Source: Flabesymbios commensalis
Lineage: Eukaryota; Annelida; Polychaeta; Terebellida; Flabelligeridae
Direction: 5' to 3'
Length of the DNA: 64,000 bases
Assembly (NCBI GenBank): GCA_964017125.1
Contig: CAXHKU010000939.1
Coordinates: forward strand, 434,001-498,000
In this document: piece by piece, positions 1-13,176 of the stretch
Layout of the letters: every line of letters begins with the position of its first letter
How positions within the stretch are numbered: position 1 is the stretch's first letter
The notes under the pieces: generated by a model
Told to the model about the DNA's origin: nothing
Databases searched by the model: none
Seen by the model: the letters and a program-made list of their open reading frames with translations, nothing else
Position numbers and translations under genes: made by a program

Positions 1-283
1 ATCACCAGTACGAAGCAATCAACATCTGAAGCACGAGAACAAGTGAATAGATATGTCATAAGTACAACACAATCAACATCTGAAGCACCATACGAGAACA
101 AGTGAATAGTTCGCATGATTAACGTTAAAATTCAACGGCGTGCAACAAAAGCTGCACCTGACGTGTCATACACGATGATTACTCAGGGCCAATGACGGCG
201 AGGGCGGCAGACCATGAGGCCGCGCCAATCCGTAACTCAGACTTATCCCAGAAAGCGATATGCGTTAGCATTCGTGTGAAAAG
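1..283. other. Unassigned sequence before the first array
   Basis: I see no ORF of note. The first ~110 bases hold a loose two-copy direct repeat (AATCAACATCTGAAGCAC occurs at about 19 and 71). Nothing else is recognised. Confidence 0.5.
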
Positions 284-1415
284 ATCCCATTGATACATGG
301 ATCATGATAGAGGGACTGTGAGAGTATACTACATGATCGTTACTGTATACTGTATGTTCCCATTGATACTTGGATCATGAGAGGAACTGTGAGAGTCTAC
401 TACATGATACCTAGTGTATACTGTATGTTCCCATTGATACATGGTTCATGAGAGGAACTGTGAGAGTCTACTACATGGTACCTACTGTATACTGAATGTT
501 CCCATTGATACTTGGATCATGAGAGGAACTGTGAGAGTCTACTACATGATACCTACTGTATACTGAATGTTCCCATTGATACATGGTTCATGAGAGGACT
601 GTGAGAGTATACTACATGATACCTACTGTATACTGAATGTTCCCATTGATACATGGTTCATGAGAGGGACTGTGAGAGTATACTACATGATCGTTACTGT
701 ATACTGTATGTTCCTATTGATACATGGATCATGAGAGGGACTGTGAGAGTCTACTACATGATACCTAGTGTATACTGTATGTTCCCATTGATACATGGAT
801 CATGAGAGGGACTGTGAGAGTCTACTACATTATCCCTATTGTATACTGTATGTTCCCATTGATACTTGGATCATGAGAGGAACTGTGAGAGTATACTACA
901 TTATCCCTATTGTATACTGTATGTTCCCATTGATACTTGGATCATGAGAGGAACTGTGAGAGTATACTACATTATCCCTATTGTATACTGTATGTTCCCA
1001 TTGATACATGGATCATGAGAGGGACTGTGAGAGTCTACTACATTATCCCTATTGTATACTGTATGTTCCCATTGATACTTGGATCATGAGAGGGACTGTG
1101 AGAGTCTACTACATGATACCTAGTGTATGCTGTATGTTCCCATTGATACATGAATCATGAGAGGAGCTGTAAGACTATACTACATGATACCTACTGTATA
1201 CTGTATGTTCCCATTGATACATGGTTCATGAGAGGACTGTCAGAGTATACTACATGATACCTACTGTATACTGAATGTTCCCATTGATACATGGTTCATG
1301 AGAGGACTGTGAGAGTATACTACATGATACCTACTGTATAGTGAATGTTCCTATTGATACATGGATCATGATAGTGGCACGGTATGTCCCCATTCATACA
1401 TAGATCATGATCAGA
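284..1415. repeat. 71-bp minisatellite, about 16 units
   Basis: Each unit starts near TGTTCCCATTGATAC and includes TCATGAGAGG and CTGTGAGAGT. Starts at 355, 426 and 497 fix the period at 71 bp. Units differ by a few substitutions and single-base indels, and the last one decays into flanking sequence. No stop-free frame spans the array, so no coding role is suggested. Confidence 0.95.
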
Positions 1416-1426
1416 GATGTGATTGT

Positions 1427-1465
1427 CTGTAGTAGTAGTAGTAGTAGTAAATCATTGTGATTGTC
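1427..1465 (-). mobile_element. Short 3' stub of the (ACT)n-tailed retroelement family
   Basis: A (GTA)n run followed by AAATCATTG matches the tail junction of the longer copies at 22902, 56024 and 63224. On the minus strand this is the extreme 3' end of a retroposed element. Only about 15 non-tail bases match, so the assignment is tentative. Confidence 0.4.
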
Positions 1466-1567
1466 TGTAAGTGAACAAAACTGGAAATTCGCAATAATGA
1501 TATTTTTTGAAAAAATACCGGAATTCCGGTAAAATAAAAAAATTACATCCATGATTTTTTTTAACTA

Positions 1568-3982
1568 AACAAGACTACATAAGTCCAGGAGCTCCCGCTC
1601 CAAATTAGAATTTGATTTAAGCAATTTTGTGTAGGGTTATTAATGTAGTCCTAGGCTAGGGCAAAAATCAAGACGCAAGACAACTAGGTCTAAGAAGCCC
1701 AGTCTAAGAGTAAGATAAGAACTAGACAGTCTGTCAGAGATTGCAAACCTTCATTGAAATTAATGATCCTAATCAGTATCCCAGTAATGGTCTACCTATC
1801 TGACACGGTTTACCCGATATCAGGCCAATCGAGGTAACTAATAACTGATTAACGGTCATTTTGAATTCGATATAAATTAGTTAAAAACTCAGGGTGCATC
1901 CTCCCCCGAAACCTCAAATTTTGCTTTATAGTAATGGACTAACATCTAACAGTTTGCAAAATATTGGGCATGTGAAAGTAAATAATGGCCGATAGGGGGC
2001 CATTTTGAATTTGATCGAGTCAGAATTTTTCAAGATGAAATCTCACATTTCATTCTATAGTAATCGTCTAACTATCTAGCACGGTTTACCAAATATCGGC
2101 CATGTGAAAGTGAATAATGGCCTAAAGGCGGCCATTCTGAATTTTATCAAGTCGAAATTTTCCAAGATTCATCCTCAACTGAAATCTCACATTTCATTCT
2201 ATAGTAATGGTCTAGCCATCTAGCACGGTTTACCAAATATCGCCCATGTGAAAGTGAATAATGGCCGATAGGAGGCCATTTTGAATTTGATGAAGTCAAA
2301 ATTTTTCAAGATGCATCCTCTCCTGAAATCTCACATTTTGTTCTATAGTAATGGTCCAGCTATCTAACACGGTTTACCAAATATCAGCAATGTGAAAGTA
2401 AATAGTGGCCGATAGGCGGCCATTTTGAATTCGATTGAGTCGAAAGTTTTTAAAAGGCATCCTCTCTCGCAACGTCACATTTTGTTTTATAGTAATGGTC
2501 TAGCTATCTAGCACGCTTTACCTGATATCATTCCTATCAAGGTAAATAATGCTGAAGGTCGGCCATTTTGAATTCGTAAGTTAAAAATTTTCAGGGTGCA
2601 TCCTCCCCCGAAAACTCACACTTTGTTTTATAGTAATCAGGTAATGGTCTAGCCATCTAGCACGGTTTACCAAATATCAGCCATGTGAAAATGAATAATG
2701 GCCGAAAAGGCGGCCATTTTAAATTTGATCAAGTCAAATTTTTCCAAGATGCATCCTCATCTGAAATCTCACATTTCGTTTTATAGTAATGGTCTAGCCA
2801 TCTAGCACGGTTGACTAATATCGGCCATATGAAAGTGAATAATGGCCGATAAGCGGCCATTTTGAATTTTATCGAGTCGAATTTTTTCAAGATGCATCCT
2901 CTCCTAAAATCACACATTTTGTTTTATAGTTATGGTCTAGTCATCTATCACGATTTACCAAATAACGGCCATGTGAAAGTGAATAATGGCCGATTGGCGG
3001 CCATTTTGAACTTGGACGAGTTGAATTTTTTCAAAATGCATCCTCTCCTGAAACCTTACAATTTGTTTTATAGTAATGGTGTAGATATCTTGAGCGGTTT
3101 TCATGATATTCCACAATATCAGGCCTGTCGAGGTGAATAATGGCCGATAGGCGGCCATTTTGAATTTTATTAACTTGAAATTTTTCAAGATGCATCCTCT
3201 CCTGAAACCTTACAATTTTTTTGATATTAATGGTGTAGCTATCTTGAGCGGTTTTCATGATATTCCGCAATATCAGGCCTGTCGAGGTGAATAATGGCCG
3301 ATAGGCGGCCATTTTTAATTTTATCGACTTGAAATTTTTCAAGATGCATCCTCTCCTGAAACCTCACAATTTGTTTTATAGTAATGGAGTAGCTATCTTG
3401 AGCGGTTTTCATGATATTCCGCAAAATCTTTCAGTCGGATTTACCTATGTTATAAATTAGGTCAAAGTGCTAGGTCAACTTCAAGGTCAAGGTCCAAAAA
3501 CCTGAAAAGGCACAACTAGGGACCTTAGAGAACATGTATGTGCAATATGACTGTCATCGGCCCAGTACTTTTCGAGATCTGCTCCGGAAACGAAGTGCGC
3601 GTCAAAACGTCTAAATAGGTCATAGTTCTAAACCAGAAGTAGGTCAAAGTTCAAATACCCCAAAAGGCACAACTAGACCCCCTAGGGGTGTTGTATGTAA
3701 AATTTGAAGACAATCGGACAAGTACTTTCAGAGATATGCTCCGGAAACGAATTGTTTACGGACGGCCCAACGGCCCAACGCCGTAACATCATCATTTTCT
3801 CCTCTGCGACCTTGCATATTGAATTCAGGTTAAAAATATTTTAACCTGTCCATTATCCACCTGGAAGTAACCCACATACCAAAAATTGTTATCCTAGCTT
3901 ATTTTCTTACAAAGTTATAGGCAAAAGAAGAGGCAAAAAAAAACGGAGGTAGAATCCATAGCTCCCTCCGTCTCACCTACGG
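1568..3982 (+). mobile_element. Helentron-like non-autonomous element, family 1, copy 1
   Basis: The copy begins AACAAGACTACATAAG, the same as the copies at 7212 and 20557. The subterminal AGCTCCCGC lies 22 nt in. About 11 tandem units of 141-155 bp follow, each with a small palindrome AATGGCC/GGCCATT and the phrase GCATCCTC (at 2313, 2457, 2598, 2751, 2893, 3038, 3192 and 3345). A ~550-bp single-copy tail then runs to the left arm of the terminal hairpin. The match to the other copies stops at 3982, so the last ~19 bases of the hairpin are missing. No transposase is encoded. ORFs in the array are by-products of the repeats. The architecture resembles Helentron-associated interspersed elements (inference). 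Confidence 0.75.
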
Positions 3983-6900
3983 GAAACTAAGCCTAATGTT
4001 GCAGAGCACCTCCCAGTAACCAAGCAAAGAAGGAGTACATCACATTCTGTCGCCGATAACATCATGTTGGCCAGACACAGGTTCACCGCTGGGCTAATAT
4101 GTGCGACGCTGGCCCAGCGATGAACCGGCATTTGGAACTGGCGATCCAGAAGCAGCGGTCTCTGTGTAAAAGGCAGATAAAAAACCCAGCTACACCATTG
4201 CGGGGACATCATCTAGTTGGAATTCCCCAGTCTCCTGGGAGTCCAGACAAAAGGGACCTCACCCAATCGATTTGGTCATAACATTTGAACTTATACGGGA
4301 ATTGCACAATGCCTTGTGATTGGGTGATAAATGTAGTTGCGAGGCTGCCCCGCGGCTTTGCAGCACTGCGCAGAATGCGTGTAAAAGCAGAACGATTCCC
4401 TGGAAGCCGCTCCTGGAAAATAATGCAGACCGCTCAGCCTCCAGGGCCCTAATACATCAGTGTCAAACTCCCTCAGATAGGGGCTGCATCCACTGTTTTT
4501 AACACATGCAGCTTCTTTTACATTATTTTGTTTTCTCCTTTACAATAATGCAGCCTAATCATACAATCTACCAATCAAACATAAACGTGCCTTGACCTTT
4601 TCTATTTCACCACATGTTACACATATCAATATGATTGTGTTAAACTGATGCATGTGTAAACATACACTTTGCTTTCGGAAAAAATAATGCCTCTCCAAAT
4701 ATTATACTAGTATCATATAACTTGGCTCATTGCTCTTTGTGTGAACTTTATTTTAGAGTCACACTAATCTTACTTTTTTTTATTAATTTTGTGATTTTCT
4801 TCAGATGCGAATGATTTTACAGAAATGCAAAACAAAGTTACAGAAAACAAACTGCAATCATAATAATGTCAAACCGATGAAATGTGTAATCACACATAGA
4901 ACAGTGGTGTGTTTATAGAACATCTCTTCCATGCAGAGTAAATCTTAAATATTACAACTGTGTACCCACTTTCAAAGAGGGCATACTCAGATACAGATAT
5001 TCAGCGTTTAATTCACATATTCAGTTGATACAATAGGCTTCGGAAGGTGACCATGGTGACCTACTTTGCACTAAATATATTTGTATATTATTCTTAATAA
5101 CTTGTTATGATCAGCGCTCGATTTTTTCAAATCCAAAAATAGTGTTTTTGATGTCATGAATTGTGTTTATGCCTTCATACTGGTAATACAGGTACATATA
5201 GCCGGTCCAACGCATGATTAAAGTTAACGAAGCACGAATGCAAAGTCTGGCTCTGACTCGTTGTCCATGCAGGCCTACTGTAGAAATATAAACAAGGCTG
5301 TGTACAATATCAGCACGCAAGTCACATTGGCCCAATTCTGCTTTAATGTGTCATAGACTACTAATAAATCTCTAGTACTTAGCCGAAGTTCATGGTGAGC
5401 GGGTTTTATATCTGAAGTCAGGGGTTTTGAACAGTCTGGAGACAAAAGTATTTTCAAAATTAGGAGAGTATGTCATAACGGCATATTCTTTGATTATAAT
5501 TGCAAAACTGCAATCACTTCATTCCACCTTTAAATTTATTGTGTATAACATTATTTTTCTCCTGAACTAGTCAATTATACGACGATCCTCTGGTGGGTCC
5601 ATAAGAAGAGGGAACGGGTAAAATAATTGTAAGCCGGCACCCATTTTGTCGGGCGAGTCAAGATAAATAATTTGACTTTGTCTCGTAAGATCGGGATTCC
5701 CGAGCGAAGGATGAGAAACGCGTTCCGTTCGGGCGGGGGGTTGGGGGTGTTGGTAGAAATAGTGTCTAGCAGCCTTGCAGCCTCTCTCTACTAGCCAGTA
5801 ATGATGACAGGCCGGCATAATTAGGTTACATAGACGAATGGCTGTTTTTCCCTGACGTCACAGCAGACACGCGGGTTCCTGGCCCCTCGGTGGGACGAAT
5901 GTGGGCCAGGGGGCCCAACATTGGATCCGCGCAGGGCCACCGTCTCCAGAGGATGAGATCGTGGGAGAGGTGGATTTCTAGGGATCGGCTGGACAAGAGT
6001 AGCAGGCGTATTATTTATGATGCAGGGCCAGGGATGATTGACGTGGATCCTGGTGTTTGATCTGTGTTCTGCTGAGGCTGTGTACCCGTCCATCAAACCC
6101 CAGATAGCGCATCACTGCAAAGGTAAACAGAAATTGCTCACCAGAAAAGTGATCAGTTACTACAAATTAAACCAACTGTTTCTTCGCGCTTAATATTTTG
6201 CTTAAAAATAGGCCATCACAGATGGGAATAGCCAAGCCAGCGACTCAATTAAGGAAAAACAAAATTTCAGAGTCCCGCAGGTTTGTGTCGTGACCACATT
6301 TGCAAAGTTTCAGAATAATTGAATAAAAATATGCAAGTCAATCGCACTTACAAGAAAAAGCCGAAGTGGCGATATTGAATTCCCTCGGTGTCATTTTCGA
6401 ACTCATTCCGGGGGCTTGTATGTTCCACACACTGGACAAGTTTCATAACAATTAAATAAAAAAAAAACAAGCCCATCATGCTTCCAAGGAAATGCGGGAA
6501 GACAGTAGTCGTGGAGACGACAACAGCCTTCATATCAGCCTAATTGTCTGAGAGCTAAAAAATTGTGATTTGATTGGTTCGCTTAGGCCCATTTTTTAGC
6601 CTAAGATTTAAAAAAAAACCACTTGATTAGTTTCGTGAGTATTTCAACTATTAATGAGGCATTCAGAGGAATATTAGGCCGACACCCATGAATGGCGAGA
6701 AAAAGATAGCAAAAAAATATTTTTTTGTTGTTTCTTGTTTTTTCACATGAAATAAATCTTCACGATTGTTGTTACTAGTTGGGCTATAATTATTAACGTC
6801 AAAATCAAAATTTTAAGGAATTCTGCAATTTTCTCGCTCGAAGATAAATGTGCTATGCCTTCCCCCAGAAACGACCGTTCCGTAAAATATCGCGACGTTG

Positions 6901-7211
6901 CTCACTCGTTGGTTTGTACCGGACGTCTATGAAGTCGGTCGCAAAATAGGAACGGGGCTCGATCAACGTACAGCGTGAGCAAAACTTACGTAGTAAGAAA
7001 TGAGCACAATCTGGTGCATATTACAACCACATAATATCTGTAGCTGACGTTAGTGGGACCATAAATAGCTGCGCCATGCAGGCCCCTGTCCGTCTTCTTG
7101 GGTTGCAAGAAAATAGAACTAACCTCTCTATTTCCCCAGCTCGTTCAGAGAGGCTACTTTAGCTATTGCATGCCCACTGGAACCAGTTCACAGTTCTCTG
7201 GTGCAAATATA
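3983..7211. other. Unassigned inter-element sequence
   Basis: This ~3.2 kb separates two family-1 copies. I find no convincing exon. Short ORFs of 60-91 codons on both strands have no recognisable domain. The parts at 3990-4480 and 5560-6120 are more GC-rich than their surroundings. A fragment of the GACGCTGGCCC palindrome family lies at 4101-4133. The block 6225-6540 contains two loosely similar halves of unknown nature. Confidence 0.4.
4101..4133. repeat. GACGCTGGCCC palindrome family, partial copy
   Basis: The string GCGACGCTGGCCCAGC followed by GATGAACC matches the right half of the short palindrome seen at 13456, 51943 and elsewhere. The left arm is degenerate here. Confidence 0.5.
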
Positions 7212-9552
7212 AACAAGACTACATAAGTCCAGGAGCTCCCGCTCCGAATTAGAATTTGATTTAAGCAATTTTGTGTAGGGTTATTAATGTAGTCCTAGGC
7301 TAGGTCAAAAATCAAGACGTAAGACAACTAGGTCTAAGAAGCCCAGTCTAATAGTAAGCTAAGAACTAGACAGTCTGTCAGAGATTGCAAACCTCCATTG
7401 AAATTAATGATCCTAATCAGTATCCCAGTAATGGTCTACCTATCCGGCACGGTTTACCCGATATCAGGCCAATCGAGGTAACTAATAGCTGATTTACGGT
7501 CATTTTGAATTCGATATAAATTAGTTAAAAACTTAGGGTGCATCCTCCCTCGAAACCTCAAATTTTGTTTTATAGTAATGGACTAACATCTAACACAGCT
7601 TGCAAAATATTGGGCATGTGAAAGTAAATAATGGCCGATAGGGGGCCATTTTGAATTTGATCGAGTCAGAATTTTTCAAGATGCATCCTCAGCTGAAATC
7701 TCACTTTTCATTCTATAGTAATCGTCTAGCTATCTAGCACGGTTTACCAAATATCGGCCATGTGAAAGTGAATAATGGCCTAAAGGCGGCCATTTTGAAT
7801 TTTATCAAGGCGATATTTTCCAAGATGCATCCTCAGCTGAAGTCTCACATTTCATTCTATAGTAATGGTCTAGCCATCTAGTACGGTTACCAAAAACCGG
7901 CTATGTGAAAGTGAATAATGGCCGATAGGCGGCCATTTTGAATTTGATCGAGTCAATTTTTTTCAAGATGCATCCTCTCTTGTAATCTCACATTTTTTTT
8001 TATAGTAAGGGTCCAGCTATCTAACACGGTTTACCATTTTGAATTCGATTGAGTCGAAACTTTTTTAAAAGGCATCCTCTCTCGAAACGTCACATTTTGT
8101 TTTATAGTAATGGTCTAGCTATCTAGCACGGTTTACCTGATATCAGGCCCATCGAGGCAAATATTGCTGATTGTCGGCCATTTTGAATTCGTAAGTTAAA
8201 ATTTTCAGGGTGCATCCTCCCCCGAAAACTCACACTTTGTTTTATAGTAATCAGGTAATGGTCATGTGAAAATGAATAATGGCCGAAAAGGCGGCCATTT
8301 TAAATTTGATCAAGTCAATTTTTTTCAAGATGCATCTCACATTTCGTTTTATAGTAATGGTCTAGCCATCTAGCACAGTTGACCAAATATCGGCCATGTG
8401 AAAGTGAATAATGGCCAATAAGCGGCCATTTTGAATTTTATCGAGTCGAATTTTTTCAAGATGCATCCTCTCCTGAAATCACACATTTTGTTTTATAGTA
8501 ATGGTCTAGCCATCTACCAAATAACGGCCATGTGAAAGTGAATAATGGCCGATTGGCGGCCATTTTGAACTTGGACGAGTTGATTTTTTTCAAAATGCAT
8601 CCTCTCCTGAACCTTACAATTTGTTTTATAGTAATAGTGTAGATATCTTGAGCGGTTTTCATGATATTCCACAATATCGGGCCTGTCGAGGTGAATAATG
8701 GCCAATAGGCGGCCATTTTGAATTTTATCAACTTGAAATTTTTCAAGATGCATCCTCTCCTGAAACCTTACAATTTATTTGAACTTAATGGTGTAGCTAT
8801 CTTGAGCGGTTTTCATGATATTCCGCAATATCAGGCCTGTCGAGGTGAATAATGGCCGATAGGCGGCCATTTTTATTTTTATCGACTTGAAATTTTTCAA
8901 GATGCATCCTCTCCTGAAACCTCACAATTTGTTTAATAGTAATGGTGTAGCTATCTTGAGCGGTTTTCATGATATTCCGCAAAATCTTTCAGTTGGATTT
9001 ACCGATGTTATAAATTAGGTCAAAGTGCTAGGTCAACTTCAAGGTCAAGGTCCAAAAACCTGAAAAGGCACAACTAGGGACCTTAGAGAACATGTATGTG
9101 CAATATGACTAATCGGCCCAGTACTTTTCGAGATCTGATCCGGAAACGAAGTGCGCGTCAAAACGTCTAAATAGGTCATAGTTCTGAACCAGAAGTAGGT
9201 CAAAGTTCAAATACCCCAAAAGGCACAACTAGACCCCCTAGGGGTGTTGTATGTAAAATTTAAAGACAATCGGACAAGTACTTTCAGAGATATGCTCCGG
9301 AAACGAATTGTTTACGGACGGCCCAACGGCCCAACGCCGTAACATCATCATTTTCTCCTCTGCGACCTTGCATATTGAATTCAGGCTAAAAATATTTTAA
9401 TCTGTCCATTATCCACCTGGAAGTAACCCACATACCAAAAATTGTTATCCTAGCTTATTTTCTTACAAAGTTATAGGCAAAAGAAGAGGAAAAAAAAACG
9501 GAGGTAGAATCCATAGCTCCCTCCGTCTCACCTACGGTGACGGCGGGAGCTA
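7212..9552 (+). mobile_element. Helentron-like non-autonomous element, family 1, copy 2 (both ends present)
   Basis: This copy has both termini. It starts AACAAGACTACATAAG, with AGCTCCCGC 22 nt in. It ends in a 39-nt hairpin at 9514-9552, whose arms TAGCTCCCTCCGT and ACGGCGGGAGCTA pair at 12 of 13 positions; the next base gives CTAA. The central array has ~10 units of about 145 bp with small deletions relative to copy 1. The tail (8990-9513) is nearly identical to that of copy 1. There is no coding capacity and no clear target duplication. Known Helentrons insert between T residues without target duplication and carry subterminal inverted repeats plus a 3' palindrome, which fits. The family name is inferred, not searched. 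Confidence 0.78.
9514..9552 (+). other. 3' terminal hairpin of Helentron-like copy 2
   Basis: Arms of 13 nt (12 paired) enclose a 13-nt loop and end in GGGAGCTA, followed by A. The right arm repeats the 5' subterminal AGCTCCCGC in inverted orientation. Comparable hairpins close copy 3 (22853-22891) and family 2 (60533-60570). Confidence 0.8.
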
Positions 9553-9676
9553 ACAACACTAGTAGCTGCTCACTTGTTACAGTTACTGCTGTTTGCCTTT
9601 GTATAGTAATGTCCAAAGGCAAACAACAGTAACTGCTCACTTGTAATGGAGAAAGTTACTGTTGTTTGCCTTTGTA
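9553..9676. repeat. ~65-bp palindrome family, compound copy
   Basis: Alternating arms occur as right, left, right. AGTTACTGCTGTTTGCC at 9580 is followed by its inverse GGCAAACAACAGTAACT at 9618, and then by GTTACTGTTGTTTGCC near 9656. Two overlapping hairpins can form. The copy sits immediately after the Helentron-like 3' end. Confidence 0.75.
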
Positions 9677-9768
9677 TGACAGAGTTGTTCGCCTGACCAG
9701 CCGTACAGTTTGGTCTGTTAAAGAACTGAACTGATGAAGGTGTCTGCAAGCAAGGGCTTTGTAGAGCT

Positions 9769-10093
9769 GGTGGATTATAACATAAAGACCGGAACAGCCT
9801 TATTATGGTGGATTATAACATAAAAACCGGGACACCCTTATTGTGGTGGATTATAACATAAAGACCGGAACACCTTTTTTGTGGTGGATTATAACATAAA
9901 GAGCGGAACACCCTAATTGTGGTGGATTATAACAAAGACCGGGACACCATTAATGTGGCGGATTATAACATAAAGACCGGGACAGCCTTATTGTGGAGGA
10001 TTATAACATAAAGACCAGAACACCCTTATTGTGGTAGATTATAACATAAAGACCGGGACACCATTAATGTGGCGGATTATAACATAAAGACCA
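9769..10093. repeat. 38-bp minisatellite, about 8.5 units
   Basis: The unit contains GGTGGATTATAACATAAAG and CCGGAACACC; starts at 9769 and 9807 give the period. Units diverge modestly. No coding potential. Confidence 0.92.
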
Positions 10094-10980
10094 TGGACGT
10101 ATAATAAAAAAAACTAGAAGGAACTACCACTAAAGTGCTAGTGAGTTTGTTTCTGTTTGACATAGTTTCTGGAGTAGTTAAACCAACATGATTTTCAAGA
10201 AAGAAAAGAACAATAAAGGTAAAACACAGAGACAGAGAAAGAGATAGAGAAAGTGATAGAGATAGAGAAAGAGACTGTGATAGAGAGAAAGGCTACTTTT
10301 TCACGAGCTTTCCAAAAATCATACTCTCATTTTTCTATCTCGGATGTACGAGATATTATTTTGTAATCGTCTTTTTTTTTAACTCTAAAAGGCCATATAG
10401 TTTGGTCATTTTTCGGGATTTCGTGACCATTTTCATGAAAGTTCAGTTTCTTGGTGGTTTGAGGTACTTTAGATAGTGATCTTAAAAATGAGCTCCTATA
10501 TCCCTCTCGATTTTTGGGGGAAAGTCCCAAAAAACAACGTTTTCCAAAACGACCACCATCGGTTCCGGATGAGCATGAATTTTTCATTTGTGGAGCTATT
10601 TTGACAAACAAAAGGTCAATTTTGACTAATCTGGGCACGGGGATTACATCTCTGACATTTATTTTACCTCTACACATGAATTCAAGATGGCGGCCGCAAA
10701 GAACGTAATTCAGGAGCAAAGTGAGCATATTCATTCTGTGGGGCTATTTTGACTGATAAAAAGGCAATTTTAGACTAATTTAGGCATGTGAATGCATTTC
10801 TATTGCATTTTTTGTCTAAAGATCTGGGACGTACAGACGTGGTGAAAAGCAAAATGTATATTGACAGTATCCCTCCTCGACGTCAACCTTGTCAGATGAT
10901 GCCGTGAGAGAAGACAGGACCGGTAAATGAAGCATCTGCTCAAGAGAGTTCAACCATCCACTAGACCATGGTGTTTAAAA
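10094..10980. other. Unassigned sequence with a small internal duplication
   Basis: Positions 10200-10290 are purine-rich (AGAGA/GATAGA). A loose direct repeat with the motif GAGCTATTTTGAC recurs at about 10587 and 10740. A 135-codon minus-strand ORF (10327-10734) spans this and has no recognisable domain, so it is not annotated as a gene. Confidence 0.4.
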
Positions 10981-12528
10981 AACACGCTCAAATAGTAAAG
11001 GGTACCCTCTGGACACGGTCAAATAGTAAAGTGTACCCCCTGGACACGCTCAAATAGTAAAAGGTACCCTCTGGAGACGGTCAAATAGTAAAGGGCACCC
11101 TCTGGACACGGTCAAATAGTAAAGGGTACCCTCTGGACACAGTGAAATAGTAAAGAGTACCCTCTGGACACGGTCAAATAGTAAAGTGTACCCTCTGGAC
11201 ACGGTCAAATAGTAAAGGGCACCCTCTGGACACGGTCAAATAGTAAAGGGCACCCTCTGGACACGGTCAAATAGTAAAGGGTACCCTCTGGACACGGTCA
11301 AATAGTAAAGGGCACCCTCTGGACACGGTCAAATAGTAAAAGGTACCCTCTTGACAAGGTCAAAAAATAAAGGGTGACCTCTGGACACAGTCAAATAGTA
11401 AAGAGTACCCTCTGGACACGGTCAAATAGTAAAGTGTACCCTCTGGACACGGTCAAATAGTAAAGGGCACCCTCTGGACACGGTCAAATAGTAAAGGGTA
11501 CCATTTGGACACGGTCAAATAGTAAAGGGCACCCTCTGGACACGGTCAAATAGTAAAAGGTACCCTCTTGACAAGGTCAAAAAATAAAGGGTGACCTCTG
11601 GACACAGTCAAATAGTAAAGGGTACCCTCTGGACACAGTCAAATAGTAAAGGGTACCCTCTGGACACGGTCAAATATTAAAGGGTACTCTCTAGACACAG
11701 TCAAATAGGAAAGGGTACCCTCTGGACACAGTCAAATAGTAAAGGGTACCCTCTGGACACGGTCAAATAGTAAAGGGTACCCTCTGGACACGGTCAAATA
11801 ATAAAGGGTACCCTCTGGACACGGTCAAATAGTAAAGGGCACTCTCCGGACACGGTCAAATAGTAAAGGGTACCGTCTGGACACGGTCAAATAGTAAAGG
11901 GTACCCTCTGGACACGGTCAAATAATAAAGGGTACCCTCTGGACACGGTCAAATAATAAAGGGTACCCTCTGGACACGCTCAAATAGTAAAGGGCACCCT
12001 CTGGACACGCTCAAATAGTAAAGGGCACCCTCTGGACACGGTCAAATAGTAAAAGGTACCGTCTGGACACAGTCAATTAGTAAAAGGCACCCTCTAGACA
12101 CGGTGAAATAGTAAAGGGTACCCTCTGGACACGGTCAAATAGTAAAGGGTACCGTCTGGACACGGTCAAATAGTAAAGGGTACCCTCTGGACACGGTCAA
12201 ATAATAAAGGGTACCCTCTGGACACGCTCAAATAATAAAGGGTACCCTCTGGACACGCTCAAATAGTAAAGGGCACCCTCTGGACACGGTCAAATAGTAA
12301 AAGGTACCGTCTGGACACAGTCAATTAGTAAAAGGCACCCTCTAGACACGGTGAAATAGTAAAGGGTACCCTCTTTACACGGTCAAATAATAATAAAGGG
12401 TACCCTCTGGCCACGGTCAAATAATAGTAAAGGGTGTGAGGACGGTGGTGATAGGGCATGCATAAACGGTACCCTCTGGACACGGTCAAATATTAAAGGG
12501 TGCCTCTCTGGACACAGTCAAATAGTAT
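10981..12528. repeat. 31-bp minisatellite, about 50 units
   Basis: The unit is GGACACGGTCAAATAGTAAA plus GGGTACCCTCT. Starts at 11041 and 11072 give 31 bp. Variants (GGCACC, AATAATAAA, CACAGTC) recur in blocks, which suggests local duplication of groups of units. At 12433-12460 the array is interrupted by a short foreign string. Confidence 0.95.
12433..12460. other. Foreign 28-bp insert in the 31-bp array
   Basis: GTGTGAGG, then GGTGGTGATAGGGCATG, matches the interior of the (ACT)n-tailed retroelement copy at 56150-56185. The array resumes immediately afterwards. The origin is uncertain because the fragment is so short. Confidence 0.5.
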
Positions 12529-13176
12529 GTCTCTTACATACTTATTTTTCGTCAAGATCTTCATAGGCTCATCAGCTATACTGCTATATTGCAACATTAT
12601 TCATTTGACAGTGTCTCACATCAACTATATCTGTCCCCTGTCTGTATATACCTTTGCAGCAGTAGCAGCTTGTGTTTGCCTCTGCACAGCAGTGATCAAT
12701 CCTTGTTGTCAGCACGAGCCGAATGATACTGACCGCTCTGCTAATATCAATTGATGTTGCTTGGTGATGTGAATATTTATAATATCGTATTATCATAATT
12801 GCACCTCGCGTAATGGTCGGCCACACCACCTGAATCCAGCTGAGATGACGCAAGTGCTTGCTTCTATGTCATCTTATGAGCCATTGCAAACAGCAAGGTA
12901 TATCTTTCAAATGTCAGCCATCTCGCAGTTTCAATATAGCCGTGCAGGATTGTTTTACCCGAATCGGATGTAACGAATAAAAAGCAATAAATGGAAAGCA
13001 TTAGATCGACTACAGACTGTCATTTTTTAGCAGGATTTCTCACACTCTGGGCAGTTATTTTCACTATGAGACGTATATAAGTATCAGCCCATATCACACT
13101 CTAGCTGTACCTTAGATTGCAATCTATGGCAGTTATGTCATGTGTGACCTGATCGTGTGGCAAAATATATTTTTTG
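12529..13176. other. Unassigned
   Basis: No supported gene. CTTTGCAGCAGTAGCAG at about 12650 and TTTGCCTCTGCACAGCAG near 12675 resemble degenerate arms of the ~65-bp palindrome family. The two overlapping ORFs (84 and 89 codons, opposite strands) look accidental. Confidence 0.4.

Noticed and set aside
2729-3424. Minus-strand ORFs with NGRLSAIIHLDRPDI in Helentron-like copies (also 8456-8982 and 22141-22531)
   Set aside because: They are translations of the central tandem units and appear in every copy with different frames and ends.
10327-10734. 135-codon minus-strand ORF
   Set aside because: No recognisable domain; it spans an internally duplicated non-coding stretch and lacks splice or promoter support.
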